From the NCBI GenBank assembly GCA_001800675.1, contig MGVW01000054.1:7433-13006 (forward strand): a DNA stretch of 5,574 bases, read 5' to 3'. A program made the position numbers and the translations under genes. Numbering within the stretch: the first letter of the stretch is position 1; each line of letters opens with the position of its first letter. This stretch comes from Euryarchaeota archaeon RBG_13_57_23 (GTDB lineage: Archaea; Thermoplasmatota; Thermoplasmata; UBA10834). Shown here piece after piece: positions 1 through 5,574 of the stretch. The notes under the pieces were generated by a model. It did not search any database and was not told the DNA's origin. It was given only the letters and a program-made list of their open reading frames with translations.

Positions 1-570
1 GACACCTTCAAGGACCAGCTATCAGTCACCATCTTCGATATCTCCCCAGATTGTATAGCCAGAAACAAGGAGATGTTCTCTAGGAATGGAGTTGATGCGG
101 AGTTCGTTGTTGGAGACATCTTCTCCTCTTCATACTCTGACCAGTTCGACATCGTCATGAACACCGGGCTCCTCGAGCACTTCGACAAGAACGATCAGGA
201 GACCCTCCTGAAGGTATTCTCGAAGAGCCTCGTGAAAGGTGGAGCTTACATCACCGTGACCCCTTTCGCCGGTGCGAAGCTGTACGAGTACTGCAAGCGT
301 AGAGCGATGGAGAAGGGGTCTTGGCCATACGGCCCAGAGAACGCCATCTCGACCATGAGGGATCTGGGTCCCGAAGGTTTCAAGCTAATGGGGGAACGGC
401 AAGTCGGCGCCACCGATCAGTTAGCGATGCTCAAACATGCGTTCCCGAAACTGAGAGGCGTACTCGGCTACACTGCGGAGCTGGCGCAATCAATCTCTCC
501 GGTCCTGGATTACGTTCTCAATCCGTTCATCGGAGGATACGCCCTATTTGATGAGTTCGTGAAGGCGTGA
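1..570 (+). CDS. Class I SAM-dependent methyltransferase, 5'-truncated by window
   Basis: The frame is open from base 1 to the TGA at 568-570 and gives 189 residues of the C-terminal part of a methyltransferase. The first in-frame ATG (base 73) is internal, because conserved fold elements precede it. Visible Rossmann-type elements are a beta-2 strand ending in an acidic residue (VTIFDIS, about residues 9-15), which in this fold contacts the SAM ribose; VVGDIF (about 36-41), which matches the adenine-contacting strand; DIVMNTGLLEHF (about 50-61), motif IV of the Methyltransf_11/25 type; and LVKGGAYITVTPF (about 78-90), the usual post-motif strand. The N-terminal glycine-rich SAM loop is missing only because the window starts too late. 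The substrate cannot be read from the sequence. Its position 65 bp upstream of a membrane glycosyltransferase on the same strand suggests a glycan or lipid-carrier methylase, which is inference. The roughly 100 residues after the fold core are not recognised. Confidence 0.85.
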   Translation, partial: DTFKDQLSVTIFDISPDCIARNKEMFSRNGVDAEFVVGDIFSSSYSDQFDIVMNTGLLEHFDKNDQETLLKVFSKSLVKGGAYITVTPFAGAKLYEYCKRRAMEKGSWPYGPENAISTMRDLGPEGFKLMGERQVGATDQLAMLKHAFPKLRGVLGYTAELAQSISPVLDYVLNPFIGGYALFDEFVKA

Positions 571-635
571 CGTCCAGACACGAATTACTAATAAGCGGAG
601 AAAGATATTCGATGAAAACGCGGTCGGTGCGATGA

Positions 636-2060
636 ATGACGCCCATCGAGATACTCTCGCTGTTCACCGTGCTTGTCATCGCATTCCTCTTGCGTCTGAT
701 TCCTTCGAGGGTGAATGGATACTTCGGGAGCGATGCTTTCTATCATGTGATGGTCGCGAGGAAGGCGAGGGAGCTGGGACGCCTTCCTGATAAGGACCCG
801 GGACTCGTCCCAGAGATGACCAGAGTCTATCCGCCTCTGCTGCACGCAATCCTCTACCCTTTCAAAGGCGCGGGCGAGAGAATGGCGATGGTCGCTCTGT
901 CTCCCGTTCTTGATATCGTGACCATGCTGGCACTTTATTTCCTGGCGGTGAAGCTGGGAGTCGAGGAACCCCTTTGGCCGCTGGTCCTCTATGCTGTCTC
1001 CCCCATGAACATCATCGATGCCGCGTCGCTCAACGCGAGACCACTGGCAAACCTCTCGCTCGTTCTTTCGCTGGGGTTCATGTACCTATATTGGCAGGAT
1101 GGGGTGCTGTTCTACCTGATCATATCCGCCCTTGCGAGCGCGGGCGTGATGCTGTCGAACAAGATGGCGCTCCAGGTCCTGGTGCCATGTACGATAGCTT
1201 TGTGCGTCGTGATGCTCTGGGACGAGCCTCTGAGGGGCATCCTCGTGCTCGCCTCGCTCGGGGCTGGAGTCGGTATTGCGACTGCGGCCACGCTCGGGGG
1301 ATACCTGAGGAGGACGCTACCCGATCACATCAAGTTCATCATGGTGCACGTGAGGCAAGGAGGGTACCGCACCGGCAGGACTTCAGTCCCCTCCCCCCTC
1401 AATCTGGCCAAGAGCAATCCTTTGAGCGTCCTCGGCCCGCTGCTAGGGCTTGTATGGGTGGTCACGGTCATCTCGACGGAGGAACTGCAGTTCCTTCTGA
1501 CGTGGTCGCTCCCGGTGCTGCTCCTGGCGCTGCTCTGGATATGGGGCGACAGCTGGAGATACCTGCAGTTCGGGACGATCCCGTCTGTGCTGATGATATC
1601 GACCGTGCTCACGGGAGACGACGTAGACGGCGCCATCGGTATCGTTACTCTGGCTGCAATCACGGCGGCGCTGGCCATCGCGACCGCAGTGCAGCTGAGG
1701 AGGGCGGTAAGGGCAGACCCCGCCGCGAAATTGATTGACTCGATGAGGAAACTCCCACCCGAATGGAAGGCGAGACTCAACGGTGCGCTCGTCTACTCCA
1801 ACATCGCGCACTACTCGGTCCCGCTCGAGTTGGGCGCCAAGATGTTCTCCGGCAACCCCAGCAGCGAGGGCATGAAGCTCTACTTCAAGACCATGCGAAT
1901 GGGAACTACATCACTGAGATCAATCTCTTCTATAGCCCACGAAGCCCTCGGCAAGGACTTGGACTACTTTCTGATATTCAAAGGATTCAAGGAGCCCACG
2001 AGAGACGGCTTCGGAGTGCTCTTCGAGTCGGAATCGATGGCAATCCTCGTCACTTCTTAG
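636..2060 (+). CDS. Multi-spanning GT-C type membrane glycosyltransferase
   Basis: A 474-residue protein with about 10-11 hydrophobic segments (roughly 5-22, 88-107, 112-129, 136-153, 157-175, 180-196, 200-219, 264-282, 288-304, 306-324, 333-352) and a soluble C-terminal domain from about 355. After the first membrane segment comes GYFGSDAFYH with Asp33, resembling the first-loop acidic motif of GT-C enzymes (STT3/AglB, PMT and ArnT families), followed by RVYPPLLHAIL (63-73), also common in this fold. The C-terminal piece (LVYSNIAHYSVP near 385-396, then DYFLIFKG near 443-450) resembles the extracytoplasmic tails of such enzymes. GT-C enzymes transfer sugars or glycans from polyprenyl-phosphate carriers at the outer membrane face. 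It is shorter than typical AglB and I see no WWDYG-like motif, so oligosaccharyltransferase activity is not supported. The ATG at 636 directly follows an in-frame stop (TGA 633-635), so no longer start is possible. The donor and acceptor are unknown. Confidence 0.72.
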   Translation: MTPIEILSLFTVLVIAFLLRLIPSRVNGYFGSDAFYHVMVARKARELGRLPDKDPGLVPEMTRVYPPLLHAILYPFKGAGERMAMVALSPVLDIVTMLALYFLAVKLGVEEPLWPLVLYAVSPMNIIDAASLNARPLANLSLVLSLGFMYLYWQDGVLFYLIISALASAGVMLSNKMALQVLVPCTIALCVVMLWDEPLRGILVLASLGAGVGIATAATLGGYLRRTLPDHIKFIMVHVRQGGYRTGRTSVPSPLNLAKSNPLSVLGPLLGLVWVVTVISTEELQFLLTWSLPVLLLALLWIWGDSWRYLQFGTIPSVLMISTVLTGDDVDGAIGIVTLAAITAALAIATAVQLRRAVRADPAAKLIDSMRKLPPEWKARLNGALVYSNIAHYSVPLELGAKMFSGNPSSEGMKLYFKTMRMGTTSLRSISSIAHEALGKDLDYFLIFKGFKEPTRDGFGVLFESESMAILVTS

Positions 2061-2562
2061 TGAAATCGAGGAGCGACGATCCCGGCTTTCCCACGTGATG
2101 AAGTATTTCCTCGACATCCTTGGCAAGGATCTCGTCTGACTTTATGGACCGCGAGAGCCACTCCTTGAGGGCCTCTGTGGCCTCCCTCATCTTCGGGTCG
2201 GCACTACCGATCTTCTCCATCAAGGGCAACCAGAGCGCTCCATAGATCAGGATCTCCTTGGCCGTCATTTTCTCCTTGACGTATGGGTTCCGCTCCATCA
2301 GGACGGTCGCCTGTTCCCGCCACATCCTCATCCTGAGGTCCCACCATATCGAAAACGCCCAGATTACGATACCGATTGAGGCGATGAGGAGCGGGACCAT
2401 CACCCATGAATTGTACAGCGGTGTGCCCTCCAGCCTCCACTGAATCTGGTTGAAGACTACGCCCGCGAGCGTCGCCGATAGCATGGCGATCGTGACGATC
2501 TGGCCGACCTGTTGGATCCTCCAAACCTGAAGCATGAACCATTTCTTGAGACCGTTCGGCAA
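2050..2562 (-). CDS. Unrecognised two-TM membrane protein with helical cytosolic tail
   Basis: A 170-residue protein that I do not recognise. A short basic N-terminus (LKKWF) is followed by two hydrophobic segments at about 17-38 and 52-72, joined by a short polar loop with two Trp/Tyr positions. An aromatic-basic stretch (WWDLRMRMWREQ, 74-85) comes next, then a mainly helical, charged region to the C-terminus (85-170) containing RNPYVKEKMTAKE (91-103). The positive-inside rule puts both termini in the cytosol. The start is probably the TTG at 2562: a GGGG purine run lies 5 nt upstream and a TATA-like box about 45 bp upstream, whereas the next ATG (2535, residue 10) has no such signal. It lies 73 bp downstream of wecB on the same strand and overlaps the tail of the GT-C gene. 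A role in the glycan locus is guilt by association only. The consistent codon use and well-formed membrane segments argue that it is real. Confidence 0.75.
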   Translation of the reverse strand: MPNGLKKWFMLQVWRIQQVGQIVTIAMLSATLAGVVFNQIQWRLEGTPLYNSWVMVPLLIASIGIVIWAFSIWWDLRMRMWREQATVLMERNPYVKEKMTAKEILIYGALWLPLMEKIGSADPKMREATEALKEWLSRSIKSDEILAKDVEEILHHVGKPGSSLLDFTKK

Positions 2563-2567
2563 AGAAT

Positions 2568-2573
2568 CCCCTA
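2568..2573 (-). promoter_or_regulatory. Ribosome binding site supporting the TTG start
   Basis: On the minus strand TAGGGG lies 5 nt upstream of the TTG at 2562. The internal ATG at 2535 has no purine run at a suitable distance, so this site favours the longer, TTG-initiated protein. Confidence 0.4.
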
Positions 2574-2604
2574 CCCTATGGCTTAGCAGCCGATTGAGTC
2601 CAGG

Positions 2605-2615
2605 GCTATAAGAAA
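2605..2615 (-). promoter_or_regulatory. TATA-like box for the two-TM protein gene
   Basis: The minus strand reads TTTCTTATAGC between the end of wecB (2636) and the TTG start (2562). A start site about 25 bp downstream would fall near 2580 and give a leader of roughly 20 nt that contains the GGGG ribosome binding site. This suggests the small gene can be transcribed on its own, although read-through from wecB is also possible. It is a by-eye match only. Confidence 0.4.
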
Positions 2616-2635
2616 ATTGCCTTGGTGCGGGCCGG

Positions 2636-3718
2636 TCAGAGTGCGTTCCTAAGAATGTTGGCTATCCTCTGGCCTGAGTCTCCCTTGCCATACGGGCAAG
2701 GCTTGAAGTTGACCTTCGGGTCGTCCGCGAACTTCCGCAGCTCGCGGAGCACTTTCTTCGAGTTCGTTCCGACGACCTTGCAGTAGCCGGCTTTGACCGC
2801 TTCGGGGCGCTCGGTGCTCTTCCGCATCACGAACACGCGCTTCTTGATCACCGGAGAGCAGGCCTCCTCCTGGATGCCTCCTGAGTCCGTGACGATGAAG
2901 TTCGCCTTCTTCATCAAGACCAGCATGTCGAAGTACCCTGCTGGACGCAGCAGCTTGACATTGTCGCACCTCTCGACTCTACTCTTCAGGTCGAACTCCT
3001 TGAGCCGCGCATCCGTCCTGGGGTGCAGGGGCAGCACGACCGGCAATGGGCACTCGGTGATGACCTTGACGATGTGCTCGAGCGTCTCCCTGTTGTCCAC
3101 GTTCTCGGCCCTGTGGAGCGTCGCGAGGACATAGTTCTCCCACGGGACCTCCCACATGACCTGAGAGACCTTCTGGGCCTTTGCAAGATATTGGAGAGTG
3201 GCGTCTATCACCGTGTTGCCGGTCTTGTAGATCCTCCCCCAGACGCCCTCGCACTTCAGGATCTTTACCGACTCTTCCGTCGGGGCGAACAGGTAGTCGG
3301 AGGCGTGGTCGGTCAGCCTCCTGTTCAGTTCTTCAGGCATCCTGAGGTCGTAGCTCCTCAGCCCCGCCTCTACATGCCCTACCCTGACGTGTTGCTTCAT
3401 TGCAGCGACAGCTCCTGCGAGGACGGTGTTCGTGTCACCCTCCACGAGGACGCAGCCAGTGGCCGAGTTCTTGAACTCGGCTTCGAACTTGATGATAGCG
3501 TCCCCTGTCTGGGCGCCAGGAGAGCCCGATCCCACACCGAGAAACGCATCGGGTTCTGGCAGCTCGAGCTCCTCGAAGAATATCTTGGACATCGAGTAAT
3601 CGTAGTGTTGCCCCGAATGCACCAGCCGGGGCACGAGCTTGGTCTTCTTGAGCGCGAAGTACAAGGGCGCCATCTTGATGATCTCGGGGCGTGTCCCGAC
3701 CACGACAGTGACTATCAT
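2636..3718 (-). CDS. wecB: UDP-N-acetylglucosamine 2-epimerase (non-hydrolysing)
   Basis: A 360-residue protein of full family length (E. coli WecB is about 376) that interconverts UDP-GlcNAc and UDP-ManNAc in the cytosol. Motifs occur in family order: GTRPEIIKMAPL with Arg10 at the N-terminus, SGQHYD (35-40), EGDTN with Asp95, GHVEAGLRS with Glu117, PEELNRR with Glu129, TLHRAEN with His202, PLHPRT (230-235), DSGGIQEE (278-285) and STERPEA (301-307). Asp95, Glu117, Glu129 and His202 correspond to the catalytic Asp95/Glu117/Glu131/His213 set of E. coli WecB, so the enzyme looks intact. The fold is the two-Rossmann-domain GT-B type, with the active site in the cleft. The start ATG is well placed because the first beta strand (MIVTVVVGTRPE) begins directly there. 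It is transcribed divergently from the SDR epimerase across a 149-bp gap. No wecC-like dehydrogenase is in view, so whether UDP-ManNAc is oxidised to ManNAcA cannot be judged here. Confidence 0.95.
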   Translation of the reverse strand: MIVTVVVGTRPEIIKMAPLYFALKKTKLVPRLVHSGQHYDYSMSKIFFEELELPEPDAFLGVGSGSPGAQTGDAIIKFEAEFKNSATGCVLVEGDTNTVLAGAVAAMKQHVRVGHVEAGLRSYDLRMPEELNRRLTDHASDYLFAPTEESVKILKCEGVWGRIYKTGNTVIDATLQYLAKAQKVSQVMWEVPWENYVLATLHRAENVDNRETLEHIVKVITECPLPVVLPLHPRTDARLKEFDLKSRVERCDNVKLLRPAGYFDMLVLMKKANFIVTDSGGIQEEACSPVIKKRVFVMRKSTERPEAVKAGYCKVVGTNSKKVLRELRKFADDPKVNFKPCPYGKGDSGQRIANILRNAL

Positions 3719-3785
3719 CCATCGGGACGCATGCGGCTCCCCGAAGATAACGATATTGCGACATGTTTATGCCGAAGGTCTAGCG

Positions 3786-3805
3786 AGGTTGCCGGCGGGC
3801 AACCT
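3786..3805. repeat. Perfect 8-bp inverted repeat, 4-bp spacer (possible operator)
   Basis: AGGTTGCC (3786-3793) and GGCAACCT (3798-3805) are exact reverse complements separated by GGCG. The centre, about 3795.5, is within 3 bp of the middle of the 149-bp divergent gap, and the right arm abuts the TATA-like CTTATTA. This layout fits an operator for a dimeric regulator acting on both genes, which is inference. It could also form a hairpin, but no gene is known to transcribe through it and no T-run follows directly. Confidence 0.5.
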
Positions 3806-3850
3806 TATTAGTAGTGACGCCCTTTTTTGGTGTGACAGCGGGATATTGCT

Positions 3851-3861
3851 GAGGAGAGGAG
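3851..3861 (+). promoter_or_regulatory. Shine-Dalgarno sequence of the SDR epimerase
   Basis: GAGGAGAGGAG lies 6 nt before the ATG at 3868 and is complementary to the usual archaeal/bacterial 16S 3' end (CCUCC). It is the strongest ribosome binding site in the window. It fixes the start and argues that this mRNA is leadered rather than leaderless. Confidence 0.65.
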
Positions 3862-3867
3862 TTAGAG

Positions 3868-4845
3868 ATGACCTACTTCGTTACGGGGGGCGCGGGCTTC
3901 ATTGGGAGCTTTGTCGTGGACAGACTGATCAAGCGGAGCGGAGTGACGGTCTACGACAACCTCAGCACGGGCAAGGAGGAGTTCATCTCCCATCACCTCG
4001 GGAACGAATACTTCAGGTTCGTCAAGGCCGATCTGCTCGATGTCGACAGGCTCCATAAGGAGATGAGAGGGCACGACAGCGTATGGCACATCGCCGCGAA
4101 CCCCGACATAAGGAAGGGCACCGCGTCGACCATGGTGGATCTCGAGCAGAACACGATTGCCACATACAACACCCTCGAGTGCGCCCGGAGGGCGGACATC
4201 AAGACATTCGTTTTCTCCTCCACATCAACGATCTATGGAAGGGCCAAGAAGTTCCCGACGCCAGAGGACCACGGCCCCTGCCTCCCGATATCGCTGTACG
4301 GGGCCTCCAAGTTAGCCTGTGAGGGTCTTGTGTCTGCATACGCCGAGCTGTACGGCATGAAGTCTTGGATATACAGGTTCGCGAACATAGTCGGGCACAG
4401 GTCCAACCATGGCATCCTCTTCGACCTCGTCCAGAAACTCAACAAGGACTCCAAGCACCTGGAGGTGCTGGGCGATGGGAAGCAGATGAAGTCGTACTTG
4501 CTCGTTGACGAGTGCGTAGACGGAATGATATTCGGCTTCAGGAACGCCAAGGACAAGCTCAACTACTTCAACCTCGGGGCACAGGACCAGATCTCCGTCA
4601 AGAACATCGTCAAGATACTACTGGAAGAGACGAGGCTCAAGGATGTCAAGGTGCACTACACGGGTGGCGAGGGCGGCTGGAAGGGCGATGTCCCGAAGTT
4701 CCTGCTCGACACGAAGAAGATGGCCAAGCTCGGGTGGAAGCCGAAACACACCAGCATGGAAGCGGTCCGCGAGGCCTCGAAGATAGTCGTCAGGGAACAG
4801 CTGAAGAGGGTCCCGGACAGCTGGCTCTCGGAAGTCAGATGGTAG
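3868..4845 (+). CDS. NAD-dependent sugar-nucleotide epimerase (GalE-like, extended SDR)
   Basis: A 325-residue cytosolic enzyme of the extended short-chain dehydrogenase family, which typically performs C4-epimerisation of UDP-Glc/UDP-Gal or their N-acetyl forms. The N-terminal Rossmann motif TGGAGFIGS (6-14) shows the GxxGxxG pattern, and YDNLSTG (29-35) holds Asp30, which binds the NAD adenosine ribose. DLLDVD (55-60) and HIAANPD (74-80) follow. The catalytic set is intact: FSSTSTIYG with Thr119 at the usual Ser/Thr position, and YGASK with Tyr144 and Lys148. The C-terminal sugar-nucleotide domain contains GDGKQMKSYLLVDE (202-215) and a WKGDVPKFLLDT motif (271-282) typical of archaeal GalE-like epimerases. 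A purine-rich SD at 3851-3861 supports the ATG at 3868. Exact substrate choice (galactose, galactosamine or uronic acid series) cannot be settled by motif reading, so no symbol is given; galE would be the nearest label. Divergence from wecB points to a shared role in glycan precursor supply. Confidence 0.93.
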   Translation: MTYFVTGGAGFIGSFVVDRLIKRSGVTVYDNLSTGKEEFISHHLGNEYFRFVKADLLDVDRLHKEMRGHDSVWHIAANPDIRKGTASTMVDLEQNTIATYNTLECARRADIKTFVFSSTSTIYGRAKKFPTPEDHGPCLPISLYGASKLACEGLVSAYAELYGMKSWIYRFANIVGHRSNHGILFDLVQKLNKDSKHLEVLGDGKQMKSYLLVDECVDGMIFGFRNAKDKLNYFNLGAQDQISVKNIVKILLEETRLKDVKVHYTGGEGGWKGDVPKFLLDTKKMAKLGWKPKHTSMEAVREASKIVVREQLKRVPDSWLSEVRW

Positions 4846-4904
4846 TGGTTCTGGAACATTTCGGGTGGTGAAGCGCCCATTCGAGGCAAACAAGACTCCA
4901 AGGC

Positions 4905-4930
4905 ACTACATGTAGTCAGAGGAATGTAGT
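4905..4930. repeat. Palindrome and nested repeat upstream of tnpB
   Basis: ACTACATGTAGT (4905-4916) is a perfect 12-bp palindrome. Its right part, ATGTAGT (4910-4916), recurs directly at 4924-4930, so ACTACAT at 4905-4911 can also pair with the second copy across a 12-nt loop. IS200/IS605 elements carry subterminal hairpins at their left ends, and this lies 25-50 bp before the tnpB start, where such a structure could occur. The element boundary cannot be fixed without the right end or an empty site. Confidence 0.4.
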
Positions 4931-4954
4931 ATCCCAGTACCCGTTGAGAGCGAG

Positions 4955-5574
4955 ATGCTAGTGAAAGGAGTCACCTTCCACCTCGAATCTGACCTTTCCC
5001 CGGAAACGAGGTTCCTCCTCGAGGATTTCAGATTGGCCGTCAACAACGCGATTCGGGCTGGTCTGCGGTCGCGGGCGACATCCAGGAACACCCTCACCAA
5101 GCTGGCGTATGAGGATTTCCGCCAGAACCATCCGAGGATGTACGCCAAGCATTTGGGCTCAGTTTTTGAGGTTGCGGCTAGTGTCTTGAAGAACCATCGC
5201 AGGCGCACGAGGAATAGTATAGACACTCGAATCCCATACGTCAACCGCCTGATGATGAAGGCTGGCAACCAGGCGTACAAGCTCGACCGACAGTCAGGAA
5301 TCCTCGATCTACCGATCAGAGCTGGGTGCCACGTCAAGCTTAAGCTGGTCGTCAGCCAGTATCATCGGAAGTATCTGGATGACATAGCCCTCACCCTCGG
5401 TTCACTGACCGTGCTCCCTGACAAGGTAATTGTCACATTCAGGAAGGAGGATCTCAAACCCTACATCCCAGAGTCCGTCCTTTCGATGGACACGAACGAG
5501 GGTAGCCTGGACGGGGTGTTCGTGCAAGGTGATGACACAAGTGTCGCGAGAGCGAGCTTCCCAGACGTGGTTAT
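4955..5574 (+). CDS. tnpB: IS200/IS605-family TnpB (OrfB), 3'-truncated by window
   Basis: The frame is open from 4955 to the window end, giving 206 residues, about half of a usual TnpB (roughly 370-430). TnpB proteins are RNA-guided RuvC nucleases carried by IS605/IS1341-type elements. The N-terminal part shows the family pattern: a strand (MLVKGVTFHLESD) leading to helices (LLEDFRLAVNNAIRAGL, 21-37), a basic helix (LKNHRRRTRNS, 78-88), IPYVNRLMMKAGNQAYKL (93-110), DLPIRAGCHVKLKL (118-131), then SVLSMDTNEGSLDG (174-187). Asp179 in MDTNE matches the first RuvC catalytic aspartate in its archaeal form. The remaining RuvC motifs and the zinc-binding CxxC pairs lie outside. An in-frame TAG at 4913-4915 bounds the start, and the ATG at 4955 is the first standard start after it, with only a weak GAGAG purine stretch upstream. 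No frameshift or stop is seen in the visible half. No tnpA is seen directly upstream, so this may be an orfB-only element. Confidence 0.85.
   Translation, partial: MLVKGVTFHLESDLSPETRFLLEDFRLAVNNAIRAGLRSRATSRNTLTKLAYEDFRQNHPRMYAKHLGSVFEVAASVLKNHRRRTRNSIDTRIPYVNRLMMKAGNQAYKLDRQSGILDLPIRAGCHVKLKLVVSQYHRKYLDDIALTLGSLTVLPDKVIVTFRKEDLKPYIPESVLSMDTNEGSLDGVFVQGDDTSVARASFPDVV

Larger units (their letters stand above)
3719..3867. promoter_or_regulatory. Divergent promoter region between wecB and SDR epimerase
   Basis: This 149-bp gap separates the ATGs of two divergent sugar-nucleotide genes and must hold both promoters. For the rightward gene, CTTATTA (3804-3810) is a TATA-like candidate about 58 bp before the ATG, which would leave a leader of about 30-35 nt carrying an SD. 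For the leftward gene, the minus-strand GCATAAAC (3765-3772) is a candidate about 47-54 bp upstream of the start; a second AT-rich stretch lies at 3746-3757. No clear SD precedes wecB. The box assignments are by eye and uncertain, while the divergent arrangement itself is certain. Confidence 0.55.

Noticed and set aside
73..570. Taking the ATG at 73 as the true start of the methyltransferase
   Set aside because: The frame is open back to base 1 and the upstream residues contain a conserved beta-2 element (VTIFDIS), so the gene starts before the window.
974..1738. Plus-strand frame (254 codons) inside the GT-C gene
   Set aside because: The translation is an Arg/Gly/His/Ala-rich shadow without domain features, while the overlapping frame has ordered membrane segments and GT-C motifs.
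3023..3811. Long plus-strand frame (262 codons) opposite wecB
   Set aside because: It is antisense to a gene with a complete set of WecB catalytic motifs. Its translation is rich in Arg/Asp/Leu/Val with no motif, typical of the complement of a G/C-ending codon gene.
3823..3828. T6 run as a transcription terminator
   Set aside because: No plus-strand gene ends upstream of it; it lies inside a divergent promoter region, and the nearby inverted repeat is 17 bp away rather than adjacent.
4906..5337. Minus-strand frame opposite the tnpB start
   Set aside because: The plus strand carries the recognisable TnpB N-terminus and RuvC-I motif over the same bases; the minus frame has no recognisable features.
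1..5574. CRISPR array, tRNA or rRNA genes
   Set aside because: No regularly spaced direct repeats and no cloverleaf or rRNA-like stretches were seen on reading the intergenic regions; all non-coding gaps are shorter than 150 bp.

Overview
The window looks like archaeal chromosome, most likely from the Euryarchaeota/Thermoplasmatota side. That placement is an inference from several signs: TATA-like boxes upstream of genes, an archaeal-style WecB and an archaeal-style NAD-dependent sugar epimerase, a TnpB with the RuvC-I form seen in archaeal elements (MDTNE), frequent AGG/AGA arginine codons, and G/C-rich third positions. No rRNA, tRNA or CRISPR array is present, so a finer placement cannot be made from the sequence.

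Layout: (1) 1-570 (+) is the 3' part of a class I SAM-dependent methyltransferase gene whose start lies outside the window. (2) 636-2060 (+) encodes a multi-spanning membrane protein of glycosyltransferase GT-C type. (3) 2050-2562 (-) encodes an unrecognised protein with two membrane segments, probably starting at TTG, whose 3' end overlaps the GT-C gene tail to tail by 11 bp. (4) 2636-3718 (-) encodes a UDP-GlcNAc 2-epimerase (WecB family). (5) 3719-3867 is a divergent promoter region with a perfect 8-bp inverted repeat almost exactly at its centre. (6) 3868-4845 (+) encodes an extended-SDR NAD-dependent sugar-nucleotide epimerase (GalE-like). (7) 4955-5574 (+) is the 5' part of an IS200/IS605-family tnpB (orfB), preceded by a small palindrome/repeat cluster and cut by the window end just after the first RuvC catalytic aspartate.

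Genes 1-5 read as one surface-glycan or protein-glycosylation locus. The two epimerases would supply activated sugars (UDP-ManNAc, and a C4-epimerised UDP-sugar such as UDP-Gal or UDP-GalNAc). The GT-C protein would transfer a lipid-linked sugar or glycan at the outer face of the membrane, and the methyltransferase might decorate the glycan. The small membrane protein is an unassigned part of the locus. The transposon gene sits at the edge, as is common in variable glycan islands.

I see no strong evidence for a wholly new system. The points most worth a second look are the unassigned two-TM protein, the centred inverted repeat between the divergent sugar genes, the specificity of the GT-C enzyme, and the TnpB element, whose guide-RNA region would lie beyond the window.
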